DNA of 35,997 nucleotides from an uncultured Collinsella sp. (GTDB taxonomy: Bacteria > Actinomycetota > Coriobacteriia > Coriobacteriales > Coriobacteriaceae): positions 1 through 35,997 of the forward strand of contig CAUFRO010000021.1 in assembly GCA_959027945.1 (NCBI GenBank), written 5' to 3'. The notes under the pieces were generated by a model, which saw nothing but the letters and a program-made list of their open reading frames with translations, had not been told where the DNA came from and did not search any database. The translations under genes were made by a program, and so were the position numbers. Numbering within the stretch: the first letter of the stretch is position 1; the number at the start of each line of letters is the position of its first letter. Shown in pieces: positions 21,899 through 30,411 of this stretch.

Positions 21899-23248
21899 CT
21901 ACTCCACAACATGACCGATAAGCTCATAGCAGAAGCTATCGGTAAACTCGACGGTCAGAATATCGCCCACGGACGCCTCGCTGGCGTCCAGATGCACCGC
22001 GCCATCGGAATCGGGCGCCTGGAACCAGGCATGGCCGATCAGCTCGGCGCCATCCTCGGTCTTTTCGATACCGTCGACGATTACCTGGGCGCGCTCGCCC
22101 ACATGTGCGGCGGTGGCGGCAAAACCGAGCGACTCGGCCAGGTCCATGGCCTCCTGGGCGCGCTCGAGCTTGACCTCTTCGTCGACCTGACCCTCCATCT
22201 TAGCGGCCAGGCTGCCTTCCTCACGCGAGTAGGCAAAGACACTCGTATAGTCAAAGCCGACGGTGTCCATAAAGTCGATAAGGTCGCGGAACTCGTCGTC
22301 GGTCTCGGTCGGGAAGCCGACCATGGCCGTGGAACGAATCACGATGCCGGGGATGCGCTCGCGAAGGTCGCGGAACAGATCCTCGAGCTCCTGGCGCGAA
22401 CCGGAGCGACGCATGGCCTTGAGAATGCGCGCGTCGCAGTGCTGCACGGGGATATCGATATAGGGCAGCACCTCGGGCGTATCGCGAATCGTCTCGATGA
22501 GTTCGTCAGTCATGCCCTCGGGCTGCAGATAGAGCACGCGGACCCAGACGTTGTGCGGGCGCACGGCCTCGGCGACGGCACGCAGCAGCTGCGCCAGATT
22601 GCGCGGCGAACCATCGGCGACGTCCTCGTCGGCAAAGTCGATGCCCCAAATACCCGTGTCCTGGCCGATCAGCACGATCTCACGCACACCGCCGGCAACC
22701 AGGTCGCGCACCTCGGAGATGATGCTCTCGGCATTGCGCGAATGATAGCGGCCGCGGATGTAGGGAATCATGCAGAAGCTGCAGAAGCGGTTGCAGCCAT
22801 CGGAAATCTTGACGTAGGCGACAGCACCCTCGACGGTACGTTTGACCTGCGGGATATAGGCTGCAATCTCACGCTCGACACCCAGCACGCCATCGATGTC
22901 CGCCACGATGCCGTCTTCCTCGTCGGCCTTCACAAAGGCAGCGACCTCGGGCAGCTCGTCAGGTAGGTCATCGCCATAGCGCGACGGCACGCAGCCGCAC
23001 ATGACGATGGGGCAAGAACGAACGCCGTCCTGAACCTCGTTGGCGAGCTCGAGCGTGGTCTCGATGCTCTCGGACGTTGCGGAGGCGAGGAACGAGCAAG
23101 TATTGACGATGGCGATATCGGCATCCTGCGGGTCGAATGCCTCCTCGTAGCCCGCGGCGGTCAAAAGAGAACGCATGCGGTCGGTGTCAACCTCGTTCTT
23201 AGCGCACCCGAGGGTGATGTAGAGCACGGAGCCCAACGGTGTATCCAT
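21899..23248 (-). CDS. rimO: Ribosomal protein S12 methylthiotransferase RimO
   Basis: A 449-residue radical-SAM enzyme that methylthiolates an aspartate of ribosomal protein S12. Auxiliary-cluster cysteines are Cys15, Cys51 and Cys86 (or 84). The radical-SAM triad is Cys152, Cys156 and Cys159 in CNRFCSFC. A TRAM domain lies at about 385-449. The block YLQPEGMTDELIE and the short N-terminal lead (VLYITLGCAKNEVD) mark RimO rather than MiaB, which is encoded at 13895. The ribosome site (AAAGGA) is 12 nt from the ATG, which is long. It is followed 9 nt later by pgsA. Confidence 0.95.
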   Translation of the reverse strand: MDTPLGSVLYITLGCAKNEVDTDRMRSLLTAAGYEEAFDPQDADIAIVNTCSFLASATSESIETTLELANEVQDGVRSCPIVMCGCVPSRYGDDLPDELPEVAAFVKADEEDGIVADIDGVLGVEREIAAYIPQVKRTVEGAVAYVKISDGCNRFCSFCMIPYIRGRYHSRNAESIISEVRDLVAGGVREIVLIGQDTGIWGIDFADEDVADGSPRNLAQLLRAVAEAVRPHNVWVRVLYLQPEGMTDELIETIRDTPEVLPYIDIPVQHCDARILKAMRRSGSRQELEDLFRDLRERIPGIVIRSTAMVGFPTETDDEFRDLIDFMDTVGFDYTSVFAYSREEGSLAAKMEGQVDEEVKLERAQEAMDLAESLGFAATAAHVGERAQVIVDGIEKTEDGAELIGHAWFQAPDSDGAVHLDASEASVGDILTVEFTDSFCYELIGHVVE

Positions 23249-23275
23249 GTTGGAGAGCAGTCCTTTCGATTGATA

Positions 23276-23773
23276 TTAGCGGTAGTTGGTGAACTGCAGC
23301 GGCTGGCCGTAGTCCTGGTCGCGCAGGAACTGGATCACGGTCTGCAACGCGTCCTTCGAAGCAGAGGAAACACGCAGCTTGTCGGCCTCGATGGTCACCT
23401 TGACCTTGAGCTTTTGATCCTTGATGTCCTTGTTGATCTTCTTGGCGGTCGCCTGGTCGATACCCTCGACGATATGGCCGAGCACGCGCACGGTGCCGCC
23501 CGATGCCGCCTGCGGAGCATCCCACGAGACAGCCTTGAGGTCGATGCCGCGCTTGATGAGCTTGGAGCTCAGCACGTCGACAATCTGTTTGGAGACAAAG
23601 TCGGCCGGGGCGTTGATCGTAAAGAGCTTGTCGCCCTTCGAAAGCTCGATCGTGGCGCCGGAATCCTTAAGGTCATAGCGCTGGGAAATCTCGCGCGTGG
23701 TCTGCTGGAAGGCGTTGTCGACCTCTTGCATGTTGACCTCGGACACGACGTCGAAGCTGGAATCTTTAGCCAT
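23276..23773 (-). CDS. yajQ: YajQ-family nucleotide-binding protein
   Basis: A 165-residue cytosolic protein of the UPF0234 family, two ferredoxin-like folds. The N-terminal DSSFDVVSEVNMQEVDNAF and the C-terminal RDQDYGQPLQFTNYR are the family marks. Some members bind cyclic di-GMP, others bind RNA or tRNA; which applies here cannot be told. AAAGGAA precedes the ATG. It lies between the RodZ-like gene and rimO on the same strand. Confidence 0.93.
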   Translation of the reverse strand: MAKDSSFDVVSEVNMQEVDNAFQQTTREISQRYDLKDSGATIELSKGDKLFTINAPADFVSKQIVDVLSSKLIKRGIDLKAVSWDAPQAASGGTVRVLGHIVEGIDQATAKKINKDIKDQKLKVKVTIEADKLRVSSASKDALQTVIQFLRDQDYGQPLQFTNYR

Positions 23774-23799
23774 GATGTTTCCTTTCGCGTACGAGCGGC

Positions 23800-25311
23800 C
23801 TAGTAGCTATCGTACGAATTGTCGGTAGAATCGGTGGGTGTCTGACCGTCAGTTGCGGTATCGGCGCCATCCGTGGACTGGGCATCGGTACCGTCGGTGG
23901 TATCGGTACCATCGGTGGTGTCGGTACCATCAGAACTTTCACCATTCTCGGAATCAGACGTCTCCTTCTTGGGAACGGTGATCGTCACACGCGCCACGCC
24001 CGAGGTCTTGGTATCGTAACGAACCTTTTCACCGTTCTTGGTAACGGTGACATCGGAAGGCTTGGACGTGGTGATCTCGATCGAAGACTCGGGCGTGTAC
24101 TCCTGCTCAAAGGGGCCAGTCGCCTGGGCGCCATAGACCGACTTGCCGTCAACCTTGACCTCAATCCACGCGGTCTTTCCCTTGGCAACGGAGACTTTGA
24201 CCTTCGTGACCTCGTTCTCTTCCTTCTTGGCCGTCGTCTTGGTAGCGTCCGAATCAGTCGACTCATCCGTCGCCTCATCGGTGTCATCGTCCTCGTCGAC
24301 CGTTTCGGTCTTCTTAGAAGACTTCTTGGTCGTCATCTTGGTAGCAGTGGGCGTCTCGGGCGTGTTCTCGGGCGCCGAAGATGCGCAGCCACGCAGAAGC
24401 ACCACGATGAGCACAATCAACAGCAGCACAACGGCACCGATGCCGGCGTAGACGATACGCGGATCGAGCCCGTTGTTTTGAGGAGTACGTGATCCGCCGC
24501 GTCCACGACCGGAACTGCTGCGGCCGCCTCCCTGAGGCATACGACCGCGATTGCTATCGGAACGGCCGCGATAGCCGCCCTGGCCCTGAAGGCTGCGCTG
24601 ACCCGAGCGGGGCGCAAGCTCACCGCGGCCTTGATAGCCACGCTGGCCCGAACGCGAAGCCGAAGAGCGCTGGCCATACGGCTGTGATTGAGAGCGAAGA
24701 CGCGGCGTCACCTGCGTGGCATCGGCATCCGCATAGCCACCGCGAGAGCGTCCGGTGGAGACACCACGGTAACCGCGATCGGAATAGCCGCCGTCGCCGT
24801 AGCCGGCACGAGGGTCACGCGCCACGCCGCGAGCAGCGGGAAGTGCACGGTCCTCGGGCATCGGCGTACTGCGGAACCGGTCACGCTGTGAGCGAATCTC
24901 CTCGCCCGAACCCGTCTCGGTAATATAACCGGCCTGCTGAGGACGCTGTCCATAGCGGGTCGAACGACCGCCCTGAACCATCAGAAAGCGCCCGTTATCG
25001 ACCGAGGAACGCGAATTAACGTAGCCGGCGGCGTCCTGAAAACGACCGCCCTGCTGCGACGTCTCGCGTTCGTATGCCATCAGGTCGTCAAAGTAGGCAT
25101 TGACGACCTCGCGCGGATTGAGGCCCAAAAAGCGAGCATAGCTCGAAATCATGCCCTGCGCATAGCCGCGCGGCGGCATCGAAGCAAAGTTACCGGTTTC
25201 GAAAAACTCGATGATCTGCGGCCTGATTTTGATGGTGTTGGCGACCTGCTGAATGGAAAGACCCATTCGGCGACGCTGCTCGAGCAGCATGTCACCAAAG
25301 CGTGCAGCCAT
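23800..25311 (-). CDS. RodZ-like HTH membrane protein with Arg/Gly-rich linker
   Basis: A 503-residue protein. Residues 1-75 are the RodZ-type HTH (LLEQRRRMGLSIQQVANTIK), which in RodZ binds MreB and helps cell shape. Residues 165-282 are a striking cytoplasmic low-complexity stretch rich in RG, RGY, SGQR and GRGRGG. A single membrane helix follows at about 287-307. The outside part holds a Thr/Lys/Asp-rich linker, then a DUF4115-like beta domain (KVSVAKGKTAWIEVKVDGKS region), and ends in an acidic Asp/Thr/Gly tail encoded by an 18-bp tandem repeat. Its start overlaps the ftsK stop by one base. The position after ftsK matches Bacillus ymfM. No MreB gene is in the window. Confidence 0.88.
   Translation of the reverse strand: MAARFGDMLLEQRRRMGLSIQQVANTIKIRPQIIEFFETGNFASMPPRGYAQGMISSYARFLGLNPREVVNAYFDDLMAYERETSQQGGRFQDAAGYVNSRSSVDNGRFLMVQGGRSTRYGQRPQQAGYITETGSGEEIRSQRDRFRSTPMPEDRALPAARGVARDPRAGYGDGGYSDRGYRGVSTGRSRGGYADADATQVTPRLRSQSQPYGQRSSASRSGQRGYQGRGELAPRSGQRSLQGQGGYRGRSDSNRGRMPQGGGRSSSGRGRGGSRTPQNNGLDPRIVYAGIGAVVLLLIVLIVVLLRGCASSAPENTPETPTATKMTTKKSSKKTETVDEDDDTDEATDESTDSDATKTTAKKEENEVTKVKVSVAKGKTAWIEVKVDGKSVYGAQATGPFEQEYTPESSIEITTSKPSDVTVTKNGEKVRYDTKTSGVARVTITVPKKETSDSENGESSDGTDTTDGTDTTDGTDAQSTDGADTATDGQTPTDSTDNSYDSY
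23887..23940. repeat. 18-bp tandem repeat in the RodZ-like gene
   Basis: GGTACCRTCGGTGGTRTC repeats at 23887 and 23905, with a third partial copy at 23923. It encodes the DGTDTT repeats of the outside tail. Copy number may vary between strains through slippage without breaking the frame. Confidence 0.75.
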
Positions 25312-28091
25312 CAGAATCCTCCAAACTCACGATCTTCACGTGCCATCTCGGCGTCGACAGATTCCAGCGCGGCAAGACCCTCCTCGTCCAGCAGGACCTC
25401 GCGCGGCTTTGAACCGTCGGGCGGACCGACGACACCCTTTTCTTCCAGCATGTCCATAATACGCCCGGCACGCGCATAGCCAACCTTCAGACGACGTTGC
25501 AGGCCAGATGTGGAGCCAAGCTGCGATTCCACCACAATATGGGCGGCTTCCCAGATGAGCGGGTCATCGTCTTGCGGCTCGGCGACTCCGGTGCGGACTA
25601 TACCGCCACCACCCGCCATGGACATCGAGGCAGGAGCCACGGCCGACAGAATCTCCTCGTGGTAGTCGGGCTCGCTTTGCGACTTGACGAACTCGACAAT
25701 CTCGTTGATTTCGTCATCCGAGACAAAGCAGCCCTGGATACGGCGGGGCTTGCCCCAGTCGACCTTGGAGAACAGCATGTCGCCCAAACCGGTGAGCTTT
25801 TCGGCACCCATCTGGTCGATGATGACGCGCGAGTCGATGCCCGTGGCGACGTTAAAGGCGATGCGGTTGGTGATATTGGCCTTGATGAGGCCCGTCACCA
25901 CGTTGGAGCTGGGGCGCTGCGTGGCCACGATAAGATGAATGCCGGCGGCACGGCCCAGCTGTGCAATACGCACGATCGAGGCCTCGACATCCTTACCGGC
26001 GACCATCATCAGGTCCGAGAGCTCGTCAATGATGATGACCAGGTAGGGCATCTTTTGCGGCGGGTTGTCGTAATGCTCAAACTCGCCGGCAGCCTGCTTT
26101 TCGTTGTAGGTCGAGATCTTACGCACGTTAAGACGCTCGAAGACCTTCAGGCGACGCTCCATCTCGGACACGGCCCATTGCAGAGCGCTCGCGGCCTGCT
26201 TGGGCTCGGTCACCACGGGCACATAGAGATGCGGCAAACCGTTATAGCCCGCAAGCTCGACGCGCTTGGGGTCGACCATGATCAGGCGAACGTCCTTGGG
26301 AAGCGCGCGCATGAGCAGGGTCGTGATGATGGAGTTGATCATCACCGACTTACCAGAACCGGTCGTGCCGGCGATCAGCAGGTGGGGCATCTTGGCAAGG
26401 TCGGCGACGACCGGCGTGCCCTCGGCATCGCGACCGATGGCCAGCTCGAGCGGACCGCCCTTCACATAGGGAAGCACGTCGCCCAGGTTGACGTTCTGGC
26501 GCTTGCGATTGGGGATCTCGATACCCACAAGCGAGGTACCGGGGATCGGGGCAAAGATGCGCACCGACTGAGCAGCGAGCGAAAGCGCGATATCGTCCTC
26601 GAGGCTCGAAATCTTGCTCACGCGCTCGCCCTCGCCAGGTTGCAGCTTAAAGGTCGTCACCGTGGGGCCGGCGATCCAGCCGACCACGCGGGCACTGCGG
26701 CCAAACTCAAGCAAGGTGGATTGCAGTGACTCGGCAGTCTGTTCCAGCTCCTTGTCAGATGACGCGGAGGACGCCGACTGCGGGTTGGCGTGCAGGATCT
26801 CGAGCGGCGGAAGCTTGAGGCCGTCCTCTTCTTCGCCCTCGTTATCTGCGGCGCCGCCGTCCGCTCCCCCATCGCTAGCCGCAGCCGATTCGACAGCACT
26901 CGAGGCAGGCGCATCGGCAACCTTGGGATGCTTCAAGAAGTCGGGGATCTGAGGTGCTGCCGAAACAGGATTCACGGCAAACGGCGGCTCGGACTCGTCG
27001 ATCTTATCGGGGTCGTCTTCCATCGAAAGCTGACCGGTTACCTGGTCGCGCTTTGCATGGCGGCGCGGCAGCAAAGTTGTCTTTGCGGTCTCAATCGGAG
27101 CCTCGTCATCCTCGTCATCGCCCTCGGTGAGCTCAATCTCGCTATCGGACCAAGACGGGTCGGGCTCGCTTGTATTGAGCTTAGGCGCAGCCTTGCCCTT
27201 CTTGGCATGGCGGCGCGGCAGCAGCGTCGTCTTAGCGCGCTCAACCTCAACCGACTCGGACACGTCGACAAACGGATCCTCGTCCTCGTCGTCATCGTCC
27301 AAAACCGGGTCCACATCGTTGCCCATGACCGTGGTCACGGCAGCATCGGAGCCCTTTTGACGAAGAATGCTCAGGTGCGGACGGGCAACGCCGGGCACCG
27401 ACAGGGCTTCGTCGTCACCCCACGGGCTGGCGTTGACATCGGCACGACGGCGCTCGGCAAAATCGGCCGCACGGTCGCGAGCAGAGCGCAAAACGCCACC
27501 CACCGAAAAGCCGATGATGACCAAGCCCACGACGACAAGGCCCAACAGGACTACCATCGCGATAGGCTTACCCAGGGCATTCTGCAGCGCACTCGCAATA
27601 AACGCACCAATGTAGCCACCCGAGGCGGACAAATTTTGCGGCGTGAACATAAGGTCACACGAGACACTCGTACCCGGCACCATCAGCGAAAGAATGGAGA
27701 CGACGGCGATAAAGACCACGGCGCCGCCCGCAACAGAGCGCGCGTTGAGCGGCGAGTCCTCGCCTAAAAAGAGCGTGGCGGCAAACAGCAAAATGACGAT
27801 CGGCAGCACGTAGGCGCCCAGACCAAAGCCCAAGTGGTAGAAACCGGCAACCGCAGCCGTAACGGGCGCAGTCGCCGGCGAAATCACGGCAATAAAGGAC
27901 GCAATCGCCAAGACGGCAATGACCACGCCGGCGATATCGCGGTTGGCCGAGGGCTCGACCAAGGGCTCGAAATCATCGAACTCGGACTCGTGACCCTTAT
28001 TGGCACGCAGATGGGAACCGGCACCCTTAGCAGATGCCGGTTGGTTGTTGGCCTTATTGCCTTTGGCGTTTTGTGCAGATCCGCGCGCCAA
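25311..28091 (-). CDS. ftsK: DNA translocase FtsK/SpoIIIE
   Basis: A 926-residue membrane-anchored DNA pump that clears chromosome ends from the division septum. About four membrane helices lie within residues 52-200. Residues 205-440 are a disordered acidic linker that contains the 12-residue motif AKTTLLPRRHAK twice (286-297 and 336-347). The alpha domain is at about 445-560. The RecA-like motor has Walker A GTTGSGKS (575-582) and Walker B VIIIDE. The C-terminal gamma winged helix (about 855-920) includes STSGLQRRLKVGYARAGRIM, the DNA-reading part. It starts with TTG at 28091; its GGAGG ribosome site lies in the last codons of rnj, so the two are coupled. Confidence 0.95.
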   Translation of the reverse strand: MARGSAQNAKGNKANNQPASAKGAGSHLRANKGHESEFDDFEPLVEPSANRDIAGVVIAVLAIASFIAVISPATAPVTAAVAGFYHLGFGLGAYVLPIVILLFAATLFLGEDSPLNARSVAGGAVVFIAVVSILSLMVPGTSVSCDLMFTPQNLSASGGYIGAFIASALQNALGKPIAMVVLLGLVVVGLVIIGFSVGGVLRSARDRAADFAERRRADVNASPWGDDEALSVPGVARPHLSILRQKGSDAAVTTVMGNDVDPVLDDDDEDEDPFVDVSESVEVERAKTTLLPRRHAKKGKAAPKLNTSEPDPSWSDSEIELTEGDDEDDEAPIETAKTTLLPRRHAKRDQVTGQLSMEDDPDKIDESEPPFAVNPVSAAPQIPDFLKHPKVADAPASSAVESAAASDGGADGGAADNEGEEEDGLKLPPLEILHANPQSASSASSDKELEQTAESLQSTLLEFGRSARVVGWIAGPTVTTFKLQPGEGERVSKISSLEDDIALSLAAQSVRIFAPIPGTSLVGIEIPNRKRQNVNLGDVLPYVKGGPLELAIGRDAEGTPVVADLAKMPHLLIAGTTGSGKSVMINSIITTLLMRALPKDVRLIMVDPKRVELAGYNGLPHLYVPVVTEPKQAASALQWAVSEMERRLKVFERLNVRKISTYNEKQAAGEFEHYDNPPQKMPYLVIIIDELSDLMMVAGKDVEASIVRIAQLGRAAGIHLIVATQRPSSNVVTGLIKANITNRIAFNVATGIDSRVIIDQMGAEKLTGLGDMLFSKVDWGKPRRIQGCFVSDDEINEIVEFVKSQSEPDYHEEILSAVAPASMSMAGGGGIVRTGVAEPQDDDPLIWEAAHIVVESQLGSTSGLQRRLKVGYARAGRIMDMLEEKGVVGPPDGSKPREVLLDEEGLAALESVDAEMAREDREFGGF

Positions 28092-28092
28092 A

Positions 28093-29763
28093 CTAAACCT
28101 CCATGACGACCGGGATGATCATCGGACGAGTGCGCGTACGGCTCCAGATAAAGTTGGAGAGCGAGTCGCGCACGGCCTTGCGAATGGCATCGGAACCGCT
28201 GCTGGTAAAGCTAAACTTACCCTTCTCGATCGTCTTCATAATAGACGCGGAGGCATCCTCGGAGAACTGGTCGTCGATGGCAAACGAGACGCCGCGGCCC
28301 GAGAACTCGATGGCCTCGATCTTCTTGTGCTTGAGCGAGACGATGGCAACAGCGGTAACCATACCGTCGTTGGCGAGCTTCTGGCGATCGCGCAAGACGA
28401 TGGGGTCGGTATCGCCGATACGCAGGCCGTCGACGTAGACGACGCCGGACTCGACGGGCGTACCGCGCTTGACGATACCGCCGCGCATCTCGAGCGTGTC
28501 GCCGTTATCGAGGATAAAGATGTGATCATCCTTGATGCCCATCTTGCGGGCCAGCTGGGCATGGGCGCGCAGATGCACGGCCTCACCGTGAACCGGCATA
28601 AAGTACGTGGGCTTGGCCATGGCCATCAGGAGCTTGAGTTCCTCCTGGCTACCGTGACCGGAGACGTGAACGAGAGCGCGGTTCTTATCCCACACGTCGC
28701 AACCGAGCTTGGCCAGGCTGTTGACGACCTGCTGGACGGCTTTCTCATTGCCGGGAACAGGAGTTGCCGAGAGGATAACGGTATCGCCCTCGTGGATGGA
28801 GAGCGTCTTGTGCTCTCCGTTGGCCATGCGGGACAGGGCCGACAGCGGCTCGCCCTGCGAACCGGTGCACATGACGACGATCTTGTCGTCGGGCAGGTTA
28901 TCGATATCGAAGGCATCGATGATATCGGCATCGTCGATGTTGAGGTAGCCCAGCTCACGCGCCACGCGGGTGTTCGTGAGCATGGAGCGACCGGTCACAA
29001 CGACCTTACGGCCGCACTTGCGGGCGGCATCGCAGATCTGCTGCAAACGATGGATATGGCTCGAGAACGACGCGACGAACACGCGACCCGGGGCGTTCTT
29101 GATGGCGTGCAGCAGGTTGGGTCCAACCTCGGCCTCGGACTTGGTAAAGCCGGGAACCGTGGCATTGGTGGAGTCGGACAGCAGCAGGTCGATGCCCTGC
29201 TTGGCAAAGCGGCTGATAGCGGCATAGTCAGGCGTGACACCATCGATGGGCGTCTGGTCGAGCTTAAAGTCGCCGGTGTGCATAACGGTGCCCTGATTGG
29301 TGCGGATAAACACGCCCAGAGCGCCGGGGATGGAGTGCGTCATCGAGAAGAAGTCGAGCGAGATGCCGCCGAGGTTGACATGGCTGCCGCCCTTGACCTC
29401 GCGGAACTTGGGCGCGCGGATGCGGAACTCAGAAAGCTTGCCCTCGATAAAGCCAAGCGTCAGCTTGCTCGAAAAGATGGGCACCTTGTTGTTGAGGTCC
29501 TGCAGCAGGTACGGAAGCGAACCGGTGTGGTCCTCGTGGCCGTGGGTGACGACGATACCGCGGAGCTTCTCCTCGTTCTCCAGAACATAGGTGTAGTCGG
29601 GAAGAACCAGGTCGATACCGGGCTGGGAGTCATCCGGGAACATGAGACCGGCGTCGACGAGCACCATGTCGTCGCCGCACTCGAAGACCGTCATGTTCTT
29701 ACCGATGCCGTCAAGGCCTCCGAGCGGAATGATCTTCAAGGGAGATGATTTTTTAGCTGCCAT
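28093..29763 (-). CDS. rnj: Ribonuclease J
   Basis: A 556-residue metallo-beta-lactamase/beta-CASP ribonuclease with 5'-3' exonuclease and often endonuclease activity. The metal site is HGHEDH (74-79), followed by HTGDFKLD. The beta-CASP part has FVASFSSHIHRLQQI and VMCTGSQGEPLSALSRMA, then HVSGHGSQEELK, and a C-terminal domain closes it. Length and motifs are normal. Together with PNPase at 30412 and RNase Y at 16790, three main RNA-decay enzymes lie within 16 kb on one strand. It is preceded by 648 bp without genes that hold the two R2 repeats. Confidence 0.96.
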   Translation of the reverse strand: MAAKKSSPLKIIPLGGLDGIGKNMTVFECGDDMVLVDAGLMFPDDSQPGIDLVLPDYTYVLENEEKLRGIVVTHGHEDHTGSLPYLLQDLNNKVPIFSSKLTLGFIEGKLSEFRIRAPKFREVKGGSHVNLGGISLDFFSMTHSIPGALGVFIRTNQGTVMHTGDFKLDQTPIDGVTPDYAAISRFAKQGIDLLLSDSTNATVPGFTKSEAEVGPNLLHAIKNAPGRVFVASFSSHIHRLQQICDAARKCGRKVVVTGRSMLTNTRVARELGYLNIDDADIIDAFDIDNLPDDKIVVMCTGSQGEPLSALSRMANGEHKTLSIHEGDTVILSATPVPGNEKAVQQVVNSLAKLGCDVWDKNRALVHVSGHGSQEELKLLMAMAKPTYFMPVHGEAVHLRAHAQLARKMGIKDDHIFILDNGDTLEMRGGIVKRGTPVESGVVYVDGLRIGDTDPIVLRDRQKLANDGMVTAVAIVSLKHKKIEAIEFSGRGVSFAIDDQFSEDASASIMKTIEKGKFSFTSSGSDAIRKAVRDSLSNFIWSRTRTRPMIIPVVMEV

Positions 29764-29951
29764 AGGTTAGTGTGGTTTCCTTTCTTCGAAACGGGTCTGG
29801 AACAACCAACGGGGCGCTTCTGGCAAACCGACCGTCGGGAACGTACAAACATGCATCACAGAGTCGATGCAATAACCACAGTATGATACCCATTTGCGCA
29901 ACAACAGACCACCCATGCATCAAAGCCCCATCTGAACCTGTGTATCCCGCC
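29764..29951. other. Upstream region of rnj
   Basis: No gene is supported. It should hold the rnj promoter. On the minus strand TATCAT (around 29885-29890) could be a -10, but no good -35 lies at the right distance, so I do not call a promoter. The AT-rich stretch contrasts with the GC-rich R2 arms next to it. Confidence 0.4.
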
Positions 29952-30092
29952 GGTCAGGGCTCAGCGGCCCCGGCACGGGCTAAGTTTCCTGCTCTACAGT
30001 CCTGCTCACGACGGAGGCCACATTAAGTGGCCTCCTGTTCGTGCGGAACTCGCGATAAACTTAGCCCGTGCCGGGGCCGCTGAGCCCTGACC
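29952..30092 (+). repeat. R2 repeat, copy a: 36-bp perfect arms
   Basis: Arms 29952-29987 and 30057-30092 are complementary over 36 bp without a mismatch. The 69-bp centre contains a second hairpin, GGAGGCCAC (30013-30021) with GTGGCCTCC (30027-30035). The centre recurs reverse-complemented in copy b with 7 clustered groups of differences at most, while the outer 30 bp of the arms are unique to this copy. Only the inner AAGTTT/AAACTT of the arms is common to both copies and may mark the element's true ends. Confidence 0.95.
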
Positions 30093-30216
30093 TGCCAATA
30101 TGAGATAGGTTTATTTTGGTAGGTTTTATCAGGGGCAATACTGCTGTGTCTATCTACTGATCTGAAATCTGACTACTGAATAGACTGTCTAACTAAATAG
30201 CGAGCGGCACTAACCA
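30093..30216. other. Spacer between the two R2 copies
   Basis: An AT-rich stretch of 124 bp with several TCTGACTACTGAA-like words and no supported gene. It differs sharply in base composition from the arms on both sides. Confidence 0.4.
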
Positions 30217-30365
30217 GCCCTTTTGCTTGCGCCCGGGAGGGCCGCATATGAAGTTTATCGCGAGTTCCGCACGCAAAGGAAAGCACTTAATGTGCTTTCC
30301 GTCTTGCGCAGGACTGTAGAGCAGGAAACTTCATATGCGGCCCTCCCGGGCGCAAGCAAAAGGGC
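30217..30365 (-). repeat. R2 repeat, copy b: 40-bp perfect arms
   Basis: Arms 30217-30256 and 30326-30365 are complementary over 40 bp without a mismatch. The centre is again exactly 69 bp and is an inverted copy of that in copy a. Its inner hairpin is GGAAAGCAC with GTGCTTTCC: three base pairs differ from copy a, and all three are changed on both sides. The right arm runs into the pnp terminator (30361-30387), so the left arm carries an inverted copy of part of that terminator. Confidence 0.95.
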
Positions 30366-30387
30366 GACCCCTGTACGGAGTCGCCCT
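30351..30387 (-). terminator. Intrinsic terminator after pnp
   Basis: On the minus strand AGGGCGAC pairs with GTCGCCCT over an 11-nt loop and is followed by TTTGCTTGC (TTTT with the last stem base). It lies 25 nt after the pnp stop. Its 3' half also forms part of the right arm of R2 copy b. Confidence 0.85.
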
Positions 30388-30411
30388 TGTTGATCTGCTT
30401 ATGTTTAGCTG

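Noticed and set aside
21206..22966. A 586-codon plus-strand frame opposite pgsA and rimO
   Set aside because: It spans two real genes and their junction and has no domain or ribosome site.
28000..29748. A 582-codon plus-strand frame opposite rnj
   Set aside because: Antisense shadow of RNase J; no recognisable protein.
29952..30365. An insertion sequence bounded by the R2 pair
   Set aside because: The DNA between the copies is 124 bp with no coding capacity for a transposase, and the arms of the two copies are unrelated.
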